A stretch of DNA of 64,000 bases from Marinifilum_A sediminis (GCA_947496465.1 CANMCX010000007.1:62001-126000); one strand, 5' to 3'; counted from the stretch's first letter, positions 17,403 to 27,270 are shown. Translations and numbers: made by a program. The notes: a model not told the origin generated them from the sequence alone.

Positions 17403-18389
17403 ATGAGTTTGAAAAGAAGCAGTATTAAAGAGATTAAGGCTCCCGTAAAGGCTGAAATGGATGAATTTGAGTCCTATTTTAGGCAATCGATGAAAAGTAA
17501 AATTCGATTGCTTGATATTATCAACAACTACATTATTAAGCGTAAAGGGAAAGAAATAAGACCTATTTTGGTGTTTTTGAGTGCCAAATTAATCGATAAA
17601 GTCACTCCTTCAACTTATACTGCTGCTGCATTAACTCAATTGCTGCACACCGCTACATTAATTCACGATGATGTTGTTGATGAAGCCTATGAACGTAGAG
17701 GCTTCTTCTCAATTAATGCTCTGTGGAAATCGAAAGCAGCTGTTTTAGTTGGTGATTACCTCCTATCAAAAGGATTGCTTGTTGCTCTTGAAAACAAAGA
17801 ATATGAGCAATTACAAGTGGTTTCGGATGCCGTACGAGAAATGAGTGAAGGTGAATTGCTTCAGCTTGAAAAATCAAGGAAATTAGACATAACCGAGGAA
17901 GTTTATTTTGATATCATTTACAAGAAAACTGCCAGTTTAATAGCTTCTTGCACACATTTGGGTGCAATATCTGCAAAAGCAAATGAAGAAGATCAGCAAA
18001 AATTAAAAGAATTTGGTGAAAATCTGGGAATAGCCTTTCAAATGAAAGACGATTTGTTTGATTACGAAAAACAAGGAAATATTGGCAAACCAACTGGTAA
18101 TGACATTAAGGAGAAAAAGTTGACTCTTCCCTTAATTTATGTACTTCGTCAGATATCCGAAAAAGATAAACGCTGGGCTCTGAAAATTATTCGCAAGCAC
18201 AATAAGAATAATGAAAAAGTAAATGAGCTAATTCAATTTGTTAAAGAAAATGGTGGAATTGAATATACGAGAGAAAAGATGCTTGAGTACAAACAAAAAG
18301 CTCTTGAATCGATTTCTTCTTTTCCAGATACTGAAGCTAAACGTGCATTAAATCAATTGGTTGAATATACAATATCGAGAACAAAATAA
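17403..18389 (+). CDS. ispB: Trans-polyprenyl diphosphate synthase (octaprenyl/heptaprenyl type)
   Basis: The enzyme elongates farnesyl or geranylgeranyl diphosphate with isopentenyl diphosphate to make the menaquinone side chain. Numbering from the ATG at 17403 (328 aa), the first Asp-rich motif is DDVVD (89-93) and the second is DDLFD (216-220). GKEIRPILVFLSAK and GKPTGNDIKEKKLTLPL are the other signatures. I prefer this ATG over the in-frame TTG at 17394 because that TTG overlaps the -7 promoter element. The stop codon directly abuts the stop of the convergent histidine kinase gene. Chain length cannot be read from sequence. Confidence 0.92.
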   Translation: MSLKRSSIKEIKAPVKAEMDEFESYFRQSMKSKIRLLDIINNYIIKRKGKEIRPILVFLSAKLIDKVTPSTYTAAALTQLLHTATLIHDDVVDEAYERRGFFSINALWKSKAAVLVGDYLLSKGLLVALENKEYEQLQVVSDAVREMSEGELLQLEKSRKLDITEEVYFDIIYKKTASLIASCTHLGAISAKANEEDQQKLKEFGENLGIAFQMKDDLFDYEKQGNIGKPTGNDIKEKKLTLPLIYVLRQISEKDKRWALKIIRKHNKNNEKVNELIQFVKENGGIEYTREKMLEYKQKALESISSFPDTEAKRALNQLVEYTISRTK

Positions 18390-20288
18390 TTAAATTGGGA
18401 GGCTAAATGAGAATTTACTTCCCTTCCCTACTTCACTTTCAACACTAATATTACCTCCATTTTGCTCAATGAATTCTTTACACAAGATCAGACCAATACC
18501 CGTTCCTAATTCATCATTGGTTCCTGCTCTATTAAAATTGGTATCAATTCTAAATAATTTCTCCTGATTTTTAGGACTTATACCTATACCATTATCTTGA
18601 ATATGAAAGTGAATCTTCGATTCATTTGACACAATATTAATCTTCATTTTACCTTTAGAGTGAGTAAATTTTAATGCATTAGATACGAGATTTCTAATAA
18701 CTGTGTCTACCATATATTCATCGGCAAATGCTGTATTTTTTGCGCCTGGAGTAAATTCAACAGAAATATTTTTACTTTGCGTTTTGGCATAATTCAAGTT
18801 CAAATTTAACTCTGTTAACCTTTTAAGGTCAATTTTCTTTGGTTTCAGTTTAATCGCTCCTGTTTGCGCTCTCGACCACTCCAGAAGATTCTCCAAAAGA
18901 TTATACTCTTGCTTAACTGCAGAATTTATCAATGCAACCATTTCTGTTATTTGTTCCTTATCCAAGGTATGCAGGTTTTCTTTAAGTCCTTCTGCCATTG
19001 GAAGCATCACATTAAATGGATTTTTAAGATCATGGGCAATGATAGAGAAAAACTTATCCTTAGTTTGAATAGCTTCTTTTAATGCCTTCTCATTAAGCTT
19101 CTGATTGGTTATATCACGTGCTACAGCCATTAAAGTAACTGTCTCCCCATTTGATTCAAATTCAGGAATTAACTGCCATTCGAAATAATGTTCCTCTTCC
19201 TCAATTTCAAGTGTAAATTCAACTGTTGTTGATTTTGAACTTGTAAATACTTTCTCCATCTCGTCAGCCCAAAAATCACAGTGCTCTTTTGGAAAACCCA
19301 TATCTTCATGTGTTTTACCAATGAATTCATTTGGAGATATACCTAAAATGGTTTTTGCAGCTGAATTAACAAATAAATGTTTGAATTCCCGGTCGAATCT
19401 CATGATTAAATCCGGAGCATTTTCGACTAGAGTCTGGAAAGTTTTTACACTTAAACGAAGATTCTCTTCCGCCTTCTTTCGTTTTCCCACATTTCGTAAG
19501 GAGACAAAAAAAAGTCTATGCCCTTCAATAGGAATTAAACTAGCACTGACTTCAACAGGAACTCTTGTACCTGATTTTTTTATGATTTCAGTCTCGAATA
19601 ATAAATTGTTCTGACCTTCAAATTGTTCCTGCCTATTCTCAAATCCTAATGATTTTGAAGGATCATCAATATCACTTATAGTTAAATTCTTCAGTTCATC
19701 TGGAGTATATTCAAGCAATTTGGGCAATTGTGATCCAAATTCCAATATATTCCCCTTCTCATCATGAACTAAAAAAGCATCACCCGCTAATTCAAAAATA
19801 TTTTTAAAAAACTCTTCTCGCTGACCAACCTTGTCAACTAAATTGTAATAACTCGAAATGTCTTCAGTCTCGATAACCAATCGTTCTATATCCCCAGCTT
19901 CGCTAAGAATCGGTTTAACCAATTTTTCTTCAAATCTAATGGATCCCTTATGGTTATATGATTTTAAAAATTTACCTGTCTGTTTCGTTTTAATTACCTC
20001 ATTAACAGTACACTCTTCACAAGTTTTATCAAGATTATAAAATACTTTATGACATTTTCCACCAAGTACTTCATCTCTTTCAACTCCAAGTTGCTGCAAT
20101 CTACTGTCATTCACCTCAATTAAAGTAAAGTTAGGATCAATAACAGAAAGAAAAGATTTTTTATTAGAATTCTGTACCAAGTTCTGAATTGAATTAGATT
20201 GATTCTCTCGCAATTTTTTTAATTGTGAGAGTTCTTTTTCTAATTCAACAATTCTGTGATTAAGATTTTCAGAAGCTTCCTTGTACAT
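18390..20288 (-). CDS. Cytoplasmic triple-PAS histidine kinase
   Basis: The 632-residue protein has no membrane segment. Order: coiled coil (about 5-40); PAS 1 (about 48-150) with a Cys-rich insertion around GGKCHKVFYNLDKTCEECTV; PAS 2 (about 160-275); PAS 3 (about 285-400); HisKA with FFSIIAHDLKNPF, phospho-acceptor His419; HATPase_c with NALKF, DNGIGISP and GTGIGL. The cysteine pattern in PAS 1 recurs in kinases of this phylum, and I cannot say whether it binds a cofactor. No response regulator is adjacent. Its stop codon is back-to-back with that of ispB with no spacer and no shared terminator. Confidence 0.88.
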   Translation of the reverse strand: MYKEASENLNHRIVELEKELSQLKKLRENQSNSIQNLVQNSNKKSFLSVIDPNFTLIEVNDSRLQQLGVERDEVLGGKCHKVFYNLDKTCEECTVNEVIKTKQTGKFLKSYNHKGSIRFEEKLVKPILSEAGDIERLVIETEDISSYYNLVDKVGQREEFFKNIFELAGDAFLVHDEKGNILEFGSQLPKLLEYTPDELKNLTISDIDDPSKSLGFENRQEQFEGQNNLLFETEIIKKSGTRVPVEVSASLIPIEGHRLFFVSLRNVGKRKKAEENLRLSVKTFQTLVENAPDLIMRFDREFKHLFVNSAAKTILGISPNEFIGKTHEDMGFPKEHCDFWADEMEKVFTSSKSTTVEFTLEIEEEEHYFEWQLIPEFESNGETVTLMAVARDITNQKLNEKALKEAIQTKDKFFSIIAHDLKNPFNVMLPMAEGLKENLHTLDKEQITEMVALINSAVKQEYNLLENLLEWSRAQTGAIKLKPKKIDLKRLTELNLNLNYAKTQSKNISVEFTPGAKNTAFADEYMVDTVIRNLVSNALKFTHSKGKMKINIVSNESKIHFHIQDNGIGISPKNQEKLFRIDTNFNRAGTNDELGTGIGLILCKEFIEQNGGNISVESEVGKGSKFSFSLPI

Positions 20289-20364
20289 TTATTATATCAA
20301 AAAGAGATTTTTATTTAATTATAAATACCTTACCGAAGTTAAATAATTTATCTTTTTATAATGC

Positions 20365-20393
20365 AAAAAGTCGGAAAAAAATTCCGACTTTTT
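20365..20393. terminator. Bidirectional-looking terminator downstream of deoC
   Basis: AAAAAGTCGGAA (20365-20376) pairs with TTCCGACTTTTT (20382-20393). It is 22 bases past the deoC stop on the minus strand and upstream of the PAS kinase gene. Confidence 0.88.
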
Positions 20394-20414
20394 AAAAATT
20401 ATAAGCAATCAATA

Positions 20415-21314
20415 CTAAAAGTAAGTGATTTGTTTGTCTTCTCCTGTTTCAATTCTGTGAAGTTCAGTCAATAAATTATTAGCTAAACTCGATGCTCCAA
20501 TTCTAGACCATTTGTTGTTCAACCACTCTTCACCCAAGTTGTTATTAGATATCGCGAAGAACTCAATAGCATCCTTAGCTGTAGAAATACCTCCTGCAGG
20601 CTTAAAACCAACCATACGACCAGTCTTCTCAAAATATTCAGTAATTGCCTGAGTCATGATATGAGCCGCTTCTAAAGTTGCATTTACAGGAACTTTACCT
20701 GTAGATGTTTTGATAAAATCGGCACCTGCTTCCATTGCAAGAATTGATGCTGTGCGAATGTTGGTTGCAGTTTTTAACTCACCAGTTTCTAAAATCACTT
20801 TTAAATGACCTTTTCCGCAAGCTTCTTTTTGTGCAACAATTTCATCATAAACAGTCTGATAATTCCCTTCTAAAAAAGCTCCAATTGAAATTACAATATC
20901 AATTTCATCAGCTCCTTTTTCAACAGCCATTTTACATTCTAATGCCTTAACTTCAATATATGATTGTGAAGATGGGAAAACACCGGCAACAGAAGCAATA
21001 TTAACGCCTTCTGCTTTTAAGTTTTCATTTAATGTTGGCACCTGGTATGGATATACGCAAATTGCGGCAACATTCGGCATGTCAAAATCATTCTGGAAGT
21101 TATTTACATTTTCTGCAAAACTTTTGGCTCTTGCGTGTGTGTCATTCGAATTTAAAGTCGTTAAATCAATTAACGAAAAGTTTTTCTTTAAATTCTCAAC
21201 AGTGTACAACTTGTCAAAATCAGAAGCGATAATCTCTTTTACCTGATTAGCAACCTCCTGATCATTCAATTCTAAATTGTACGATTTCAAGATCTCTAAA
21301 ATGTCTTTTTTCAT
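20415..21314 (-). CDS. deoC: Deoxyribose-phosphate aldolase
   Basis: The 299-residue enzyme cleaves 2-deoxyribose-5-phosphate to glyceraldehyde-3-phosphate and acetaldehyde in deoxynucleoside salvage. The Schiff-base lysine is Lys202 in FIKTSTGK, the second lysine is Lys238 in GFKPAGGIS, and the acidic residue lies in ADEIDIVI (Asp139). The protein is about 50 residues longer at the N terminus than E. coli-type short forms, as in long DeoC versions. It is monocistronic, with a terminator on its 3' side. Confidence 0.94.
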   Translation of the reverse strand: MKKDILEILKSYNLELNDQEVANQVKEIIASDFDKLYTVENLKKNFSLIDLTTLNSNDTHARAKSFAENVNNFQNDFDMPNVAAICVYPYQVPTLNENLKAEGVNIASVAGVFPSSQSYIEVKALECKMAVEKGADEIDIVISIGAFLEGNYQTVYDEIVAQKEACGKGHLKVILETGELKTATNIRTASILAMEAGADFIKTSTGKVPVNATLEAAHIMTQAITEYFEKTGRMVGFKPAGGISTAKDAIEFFAISNNNLGEEWLNNKWSRIGASSLANNLLTELHRIETGEDKQITYF

Positions 21315-21508
21315 CCTTGCTAAATTTTAATTAGGATGGAGCGTCAAATCCAATACCTGGCGCTACACAATGTAAATAAATAATAATTAACCAGTTGCGG
21401 ACGTTTCCGCTGATTTTTCCATAAATACAAAAGATTTTCCTTTTGCATATCTTAACGATTAAGGCACAAAACTATAATAAAAATTTAGCTTTTCCATCTC
21501 ATAACGAG

Positions 21509-21856
21509 CTAATCGGCAGAAAGTTTACCATTGTTTTTATGTCTCTCGGCATCTCTTTGAGTCTTTTTTTCCATATTTTTCTGAAAAGCCTCGTTTAAAT
21601 CTACACCTGTTTGATTTGCCAAACAGATTAAAACCCAAAGTACATCAGCCATTTCATCTCCTAAATCAACCAACTTGTCCTTTTCTTTAAACGATTGTTC
21701 GCCGTACTTTCTCGAAATGATCCTTGCCACCTCTCCCACTTCTTCGGTAAGTATTGCCATATTGGTCAGTTCATTAAAATAACGAACTCCATATTTCTTG
21801 ATCCAATTATCGACCACTTTTTGTGCCTCTGAAATACTAATTTCCTTTGAATTCAT
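21509..21856 (-). CDS. MazG-like nucleotide pyrophosphohydrolase
   Basis: I use the ATG at 21856 (115 aa, starting MNSKEISISEAQ), because the open frame back to 21904 runs into the dtd gene without similarity. Visible motif: ILTEEVGEVARIIS (EExxE), then DEMADVLWVLICLAN (ExxD), the divalent-cation site of the all-alpha MazG/dUTPase superfamily. Family members hydrolyse non-canonical NTPs. The gene starts one base after the dtd stop, so dtd and this gene form a tight pair devoted to quality control of tRNA and nucleotides. Confidence 0.88.
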   Translation of the reverse strand: MNSKEISISEAQKVVDNWIKKYGVRYFNELTNMAILTEEVGEVARIISRKYGEQSFKEKDKLVDLGDEMADVLWVLICLANQTGVDLNEAFQKNMEKKTQRDAERHKNNGKLSAD

Positions 21857-21857
21857 A

Positions 21858-22310
21858 CTACTCCTTATTTTTAGTATCCATAACAATTGTAACCGGTCCA
21901 TCATTAATTAATGAAACCTGCATATCTGCACCAAACTCTCCCGTTTCTACTTTCGAATCCGAATCCTTCTCCAATTGATCTACAAAATATTGGTACAAAG
22001 GAATAGAAACATCAGGTTTTGCCGCTGCAATATAGGAAGGGCGGTTGCCTTTCTTCGTTTTTGCATGTAAGGTAAATTGACTAATTGCGAGTATCTTTCC
22101 TGAGACATCAATTAGGGATTTATTCATTACGCCATTTTCATCATCAAAAATACGAAGATTACATATTTTCTTACTCAACCATTCCGCATCTTCCCTAGAA
22201 TCATTGCATTCAATTCCAACTAAAATCATTAAACCAGAGTCAATGGCTCCTATAATCTTATTATCTACTTTAACGGAAGCTTTGCTTACTCTCTGTATAA
22301 CAACTCTCAT
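21858..22310 (-). CDS. dtd: D-aminoacyl-tRNA deacylase
   Basis: The 150-residue protein removes D-amino acids wrongly loaded on tRNA. It has the N terminus MRVVIQRVSKASVKVD, the catalytic SQFTLHAKTKKGNRPSY (about 77-93) and the Gly-cisPro motif NDGPVTI near the C terminus, all diagnostic of DTD. It is paired with the downstream MazG-like gene. It is divergent from lplA across about 180 bp. Confidence 0.94.
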   Translation of the reverse strand: MRVVIQRVSKASVKVDNKIIGAIDSGLMILVGIECNDSREDAEWLSKKICNLRIFDDENGVMNKSLIDVSGKILAISQFTLHAKTKKGNRPSYIAAAKPDVSIPLYQYFVDQLEKDSDSKVETGEFGADMQVSLINDGPVTIVMDTKNKE

Positions 22311-22488
22311 AACAATATATTTATTAAGATATTATATTTAATGTGAATATTTAAATATAATTCAATCTGAGTTTTAATGGCAGATCTGAATGTCTCTTCC
22401 CTTCAAAAAAACATTATTAAAAACGATTCTAAATAAAAATCTTTCACAAATAATAATCATATTTGTAATTCGAACATTACAACATATC

Positions 22489-23472
22489 ATGAATTATTAC
22501 ATCAGTGACTCTCAAGATCCGTTTTTTAATATAGCAAGCGAAGAGTATTTATTAAAAATGTACGATAAAGATTTCTTCTTTCTGTATATAAATCAACCTG
22601 CCTTAATTGTGGGCAAGCATCAAAATACACTGGCAGAAATCAATTTAGATAAAGTAGAAGCTGAAAATATACCTGTTATTAGAAGACTCTCTGGTGGTGG
22701 AACTGTTTTTCATGATTTGGGCAATTTAAACTATTGTTTCATTAAAAAAGGTGAAAAAGGAAAGCTTGTTAATTTTAAAAAATACAGTGAGCCAATAATT
22801 AATGCTCTTCAAAAACTTGAAGTAAATGCAAAGTTTGAAGGTAAAAGCGATTTAACGATTGATGGTAAAAAGTTTTCAGGTAATGCCTCTCATGTATATC
22901 GAAATAAAGTAATGCAGCATGGCACGATGCTATTTTCAAGCGATTTAAAACGTTTAAACCAGTTGTTAAAGGTTAATCCTTTAAAATTTAAAGATAGAGG
23001 TGTAAGATCTATCAGAAGTCGGGTGACGAATATCTCCGATTACCTCTTACATCCTATTTCAATAAATCAATTGGCAGAGCATATTTTATCAGAAATAAAG
23101 AATATCTACCCTACAGGATCAATATTCCAATTGTCTGATTCGGATAAACAGGCAATAAATAAACTCAAAGAAGAAAAATACAAGAGCCTGGAATGGAACT
23201 TTGGCTACTCGCCTACTTATACTTTTGAAAAAATAAGTAATTTTTCAGGAGGACGAATATTGGAGATTGAAATGAAAGTTTCAAAAGGAAGAATTGAATC
23301 TATTGAATTAGCAGGTAATTGTATCAATAAAGAAGCAATAAATGAATTTTATGAGCATCTTAAAGGAGTAAATCACACTAAATTCGCTATCAATAAGGTT
23401 ATTAGCAATAATAATCTTAATTTATACTTTAATAATTTAAGTTCTAGTGAATTATTGCAAGTACTTTTTTAA
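22489..23472 (+). CDS. lplA: Lipoate-protein ligase A
   Basis: I start at the ATG at 22489 (327 aa, MNYYISDSQDPFFNIA). The frame extends to 22390, but the additional 33 residues are hydrophobic and atypical. The enzyme activates lipoate with ATP and attaches it to lipoyl domains. Motifs: NIASEEYLL, VGKHQNT, RRLSGGGTVFHDLGNLNYCF (about 69-88) and the lysine in GKKFSGNASH. The C-terminal accessory domain (about 240-327) is present, which marks a full-length LplA. No lipoylated dehydrogenase genes are nearby. Confidence 0.92.
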   Translation: MNYYISDSQDPFFNIASEEYLLKMYDKDFFFLYINQPALIVGKHQNTLAEINLDKVEAENIPVIRRLSGGGTVFHDLGNLNYCFIKKGEKGKLVNFKKYSEPIINALQKLEVNAKFEGKSDLTIDGKKFSGNASHVYRNKVMQHGTMLFSSDLKRLNQLLKVNPLKFKDRGVRSIRSRVTNISDYLLHPISINQLAEHILSEIKNIYPTGSIFQLSDSDKQAINKLKEEKYKSLEWNFGYSPTYTFEKISNFSGGRILEIEMKVSKGRIESIELAGNCINKEAINEFYEHLKGVNHTKFAINKVISNNNLNLYFNNLSSSELLQVLF

Positions 23473-23542
23473 ATGCATCGTGATTTTAAAGTGTTGAAAA
23501 GGAGCAACTTAAAACTAATACTATCACTTTAATAAAATACAC

Positions 23543-25345
23543 TTAATTAAAATATTTCCAAACAGTTAAAGCTTTCTTGTTACCTAATTCAGAAATAATC
23601 TCATCTAACGTGGCTTTCTTTATATTTTCAACGGATTTAAATCTTTGAATTAATTTTTGAACAGATTTAGGTCCTATTCCGTCAATTTTATCCAATTCCG
23701 AGCCAATAAATGATTTTGATCTTTTTTGTTTGTGGAATGTAATGGCAAAACGGTGCGATTCATTTCTTAAATGTTGGATCGTTTTTAAGGTTTCAGAGTT
23801 TTTATCTAAATAAAGAGGATATGGATCTCCAGGAAAATAGATTTCCTCCAATTTTTTAGCAATACCAATCACTGAAATTTTACCCCGCAAATTTAATTTG
23901 TCCAAACTATTTAAGGCAGCTCCTAACTGTCCTTTTCCACCATCAATTACAATTAACTGTGGTAATGATTTATCCTCTTCAAGTAATCGTTTATACCTTC
24001 TATATATTATCTCCTCCATCGATGCAAAATCATTTGCACCAACTACAGTTTTAATATTAAAATGACGATAATCCTTTTTGTAGGGGCGAGCATTTCTAAA
24101 TACCACACACGAAGCAACTGGATGAGTACCCTGAATATTCGAATTATCGAAGCATTCTATATGTGTAGGCAAATCCTTTAATCTTAAATCGGTTCTCATT
24201 CTTTCCAATATTCTATCAGAATGAGTTTGTTTTTGAGACTTATCCCCTTTCTTCAACTTATCGAGACGGAAGTATTTCACATTTCGCAAGGATAAGTCTA
24301 ATAATTTGCGTTTGTCACCACGTTGAGGAACTAAACATTTTACACCTTCAAAAGGTAAATCAATTTCAAATGGAACCAAAATCTCTTTAGCAGTACTAAA
24401 TATTTTTTGTCGAATTTCAGTAATTGCCAATAGTAATAAATCTTCCCTATTCTCCTCTATTTTCTTTTTTAACTCGATTGTGTGGGCTTGTATAATTGCC
24501 CCATTCACAATTTTCAAAAAGTTTACATACGCCACATCTTCATCGTCCAATATTGAATACACATCTATATTGTTAATTGATGGATTTACGATTGTAGATT
24601 TGCTTTGGTATTTATCCAGTAGTTGAAGTTTTTCTTTAATAAGATGAGCCTCTTCAAATTTAAAATTCTCGGCATATTCATTCATTTTTTCTTTTAAATG
24701 AGAGGTAACCGTTCTAATATTCCCTTTAAGAATATTTCGTATTGCCTGAATGGTTTCATTGTACTCTTCAGTTTTGATCTTCCCTATGCATGGTGCTTTA
24801 CAATTACCTATATGATATTCTAGACAAACTTTAAACTTCCCATTTGTAATTCCTTCTGCCGATAAACTTAAATTGCAATTCCTCAATTTATACAATGATC
24901 GAATCATATCCATAAGAGTTCGAACCATCTTTACACTTGTATAAGGACCAAAATATTCCGATCCATCTTTAGTTAAATGACGCGTTACAAACACTCTTGG
25001 AAATCTCTCCTTTTTAATACAAATCCAGGGAAAGGATTTATCATCTTTTAAAAGTACATTATATCGAGGCTGGTGTTTCTTTATTAAATTGTTCTCTAAC
25101 AATAATGCATCCTCTTCTGAATTGACAACTATATGGCGAATATCAAAAATCTTTCTCACCATTATATTCGTCTTGGCATTATCATGAACTTTATTAAAGT
25201 AAGAAGCAACTCTACGTTTGAGTCGCTTTGCTTTACCTACATAAATTATCTTGTCATTTTCATCGAAAAATTGATATACACCTGGCTCTTCAGGTAAGGC
25301 TGAAACCAAAGATTTAAGATGATCGATATTCTTATTTTTAATCAC
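23543..25345 (-). CDS. uvrC: Excinuclease ABC subunit C
   Basis: The 600-residue protein makes both incisions in nucleotide-excision repair. The N-terminal GIY-YIG nuclease reads PGVYQF ... IIYVGKAKRLKRRV. A cysteine segment CLEYHIGNCKAPC follows, then the UVR motif (about 205-240), the RNase-H-like C-terminal nuclease with HIECFDNSNIQGTHPVAS and VIDGGKGQL, and the tandem HhH domain KIDGIGPKSVQKLIQRF. All key parts are intact. A 31-bp gap separates it from the ade stop on the same strand, with ade downstream of it in the other order (ade lies 5'). Confidence 0.95.
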   Translation of the reverse strand: MIKNKNIDHLKSLVSALPEEPGVYQFFDENDKIIYVGKAKRLKRRVASYFNKVHDNAKTNIMVRKIFDIRHIVVNSEEDALLLENNLIKKHQPRYNVLLKDDKSFPWICIKKERFPRVFVTRHLTKDGSEYFGPYTSVKMVRTLMDMIRSLYKLRNCNLSLSAEGITNGKFKVCLEYHIGNCKAPCIGKIKTEEYNETIQAIRNILKGNIRTVTSHLKEKMNEYAENFKFEEAHLIKEKLQLLDKYQSKSTIVNPSINNIDVYSILDDEDVAYVNFLKIVNGAIIQAHTIELKKKIEENREDLLLLAITEIRQKIFSTAKEILVPFEIDLPFEGVKCLVPQRGDKRKLLDLSLRNVKYFRLDKLKKGDKSQKQTHSDRILERMRTDLRLKDLPTHIECFDNSNIQGTHPVASCVVFRNARPYKKDYRHFNIKTVVGANDFASMEEIIYRRYKRLLEEDKSLPQLIVIDGGKGQLGAALNSLDKLNLRGKISVIGIAKKLEEIYFPGDPYPLYLDKNSETLKTIQHLRNESHRFAITFHKQKRSKSFIGSELDKIDGIGPKSVQKLIQRFKSVENIKKATLDEIISELGNKKALTVWKYFN

Positions 25346-25376
25346 AATTTAATATTTAGAAGAGTATGCCAACGAA

Positions 25377-27017
25377 TTAGTGAGTCTCGAACAAATCTAC
25401 TACTTTAAATTCATTCACATCAAACAATCCTTTATCCGACAATTTTAATTTTGGAATTACCAATAAAGACATAAAGGCTAAAGTCATGAATGGTGATTTA
25501 AAATCAGATCCTAATTTGGAGGTAAATTCACTTAATTTTGAATAATCCTGTATCAATTCCTCCCCTGTTTTATTCGACATTAAACCTGCTACTTCCAACT
25601 TTACAAAACGGCTTTCACCATTATTTACTGCTACAATACCACCTTTTAAATCTATAAGAGTATTAATTGCATGTACAATTTCTATATCTCTAGTTCCAAT
25701 TGCAATGATATTGTGACTATCGTGGGCAATACTCTCAGCAACTGCTCCATTTTTAAATCCAAAACCTTTAACAAAACCAACTACAGGTTTACCATTATCG
25801 TAACGACTCATCACTACAATTTTCAAAATGTCATTATCCATATCTGAAACGACATTTGAATCTTCAATTTTTGGATCACATAAAATTGAATCTGTTATCA
25901 AATCTCCATCCTTAGCAACCATCACTCTAATCTTGCCACTCTCTGGAGTAACTGCTAATTCCGACAATTCAATTGCTTTTCGACTAAAGTTATTTAGAAG
26001 AATCTCATTGTTTACTTCAAATGATACCACACCATTCTTATAAATGCAATTGCCTTTTCTATATACTTCTTGAATAGAAAACTCATCAGGATTATTAATT
26101 TTTATAAAATCTGCAGAATCGCCAACCTGAAGTAATCCTAAATCCAAACCATAATGGTGAATTGGATTGTAACTTGCAGCTCTTAATAGCGAGAATAGAT
26201 CCAAACCCTTTTTTAATCCTCGTTTTATCAGATAATTAATATGACCGAATTCGAGAATATCATCGGGATGTAAATCATCTGTACACAACATCACTTTATC
26301 AGGATGAGTTTCTAACAGTGATGATAAAGCCTCGAAATCTTTTGCTGCACTACCCTCTCTTATCTGGATCATCATTCCTAATGAAATTTTCTCTAAAGCT
26401 TCCTCCAAAGTAGAGCATTCATGATCTGCAGAAATTCCTGCTGCAACATATTTTTTTAAATCAGAACCTTTCAATCCTGGAGCATGACCGTCGATTTTCT
26501 TTCCTAATTTCTTACATGCAACGATCTTTTTTAAAACCTCAAGATCGTCTTCTACTACACCAACAAAATCCATCACCTCTGCCAAACAGACCACCTCTTC
26601 TCGCTTAAGTAAACTCTCAACAATATTACTATCCAATACGAATCCTGATGTTTCAAATTCGGTTGCAGGAACACAGGAAGGAACTCCAAATTTTATTTCC
26701 AAAGGAACTTTCTTTGCATCGTTAATCATGAAATCTACACCGATTTCACCCAAGACATTTGCGATTTCATGTGGATCAGTTACCAAACCAATTGTACCAC
26801 ATTTTACAGCTTCCGCTGCAAATCGACTTGGGATTAGAAGTGAACTTTCAATATGCATATGAGAGTCTACCAGCCCTGGCAAAATATAACAATCATCAAC
26901 ATCATCTTTAGGATGAATTGAAATGATTACTCCTTCTTCTATTACAATTTCAGCTGGAGTAATTTGCTTTGCAATTACATCAACAACCTTTCCCGATATA
27001 GTGTATTTATTATTCAT
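25377..27017 (-). CDS. ade: Adenine deaminase
   Basis: The 546-residue amidohydrolase converts adenine to hypoxanthine for purine salvage. Metal-binding motifs: VDSHMHIESS (about 48-57), DGHAPGLKG (His) and LCTDDLHPDD (Asp). The C-terminal domain with VNNGESRFVKLEVAGLMS is also characteristic. Start MNNKYTISGKVVDV. It is upstream of uvrC on the same strand with a 31-bp gap, so the two may be co-transcribed, though the functions are unrelated. Confidence 0.92.
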   Translation of the reverse strand: MNNKYTISGKVVDVIAKQITPAEIVIEEGVIISIHPKDDVDDCYILPGLVDSHMHIESSLLIPSRFAAEAVKCGTIGLVTDPHEIANVLGEIGVDFMINDAKKVPLEIKFGVPSCVPATEFETSGFVLDSNIVESLLKREEVVCLAEVMDFVGVVEDDLEVLKKIVACKKLGKKIDGHAPGLKGSDLKKYVAAGISADHECSTLEEALEKISLGMMIQIREGSAAKDFEALSSLLETHPDKVMLCTDDLHPDDILEFGHINYLIKRGLKKGLDLFSLLRAASYNPIHHYGLDLGLLQVGDSADFIKINNPDEFSIQEVYRKGNCIYKNGVVSFEVNNEILLNNFSRKAIELSELAVTPESGKIRVMVAKDGDLITDSILCDPKIEDSNVVSDMDNDILKIVVMSRYDNGKPVVGFVKGFGFKNGAVAESIAHDSHNIIAIGTRDIEIVHAINTLIDLKGGIVAVNNGESRFVKLEVAGLMSNKTGEELIQDYSKLSEFTSKLGSDFKSPFMTLAFMSLLVIPKLKLSDKGLFDVNEFKVVDLFETH

Positions 27018-27173
27018 GTGTTTGTTTTTTTACTATGATCACATGTTGAGTAAAATGGTTTTTAAAAACTTTGTACTTCTTTTAGTTTTCCACAATTAAG
27101 GTAAGATTAAGAAAATAAAATATGAAATTTCTTAATCGATAATCTACTCCTTTATAGCGTAATGCCATCTTCC

Positions 27174-27226
27174 AAAACGCCCGAAATCGACATTTTTCAA
27201 AAGAAAAAGGCAATTTCGGGCGTTTT
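27174..27226. repeat. Nested inverted repeat between mnmG and ade
   Basis: AAAACGCCCGAAAT (27174-27187) and ATTTCGGGCGTTTT (27213-27226) are perfect 14-bp inverted copies with a 25-nt loop that itself contains TTTTTC (27193-27198) / GAAAAA (27203-27208). A second 9-bp pair TAAGGAGTA / TACTCCTTA (27226-27234 / 27248-27256) abuts it. It may serve as the mnmG terminator. Confidence 0.6.
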
Positions 27227-27256
27227 AAGGAGTAAACTTTCTTAAAATACTCCTTA

Positions 27257-27270
27257 GTTCCACGTGGAAC
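27257..27270. promoter_or_regulatory. parS-like ParB binding site 1
   Basis: GTTCCACGTGGAAC is a perfect 14-bp palindrome matching the core of the bacterial parS consensus (TGTTnCACGTGnAACA). It lies one base after the mnmG stop codon. parS sites cluster near oriC, and mnmG is a frequent neighbour of that region. Confidence 0.7.

Noticed and set aside
21857..21904. N-terminal extension of the MazG-like gene into dtd
   Set aside because: The additional residues overlap dtd coding sequence; the ATG at 21856 gives the expected family start.
22390..22488. N-terminal extension of lplA
   Set aside because: The additional 33 residues are hydrophobic and not part of the LplA fold; the ATG at 22489 starts the family sequence.
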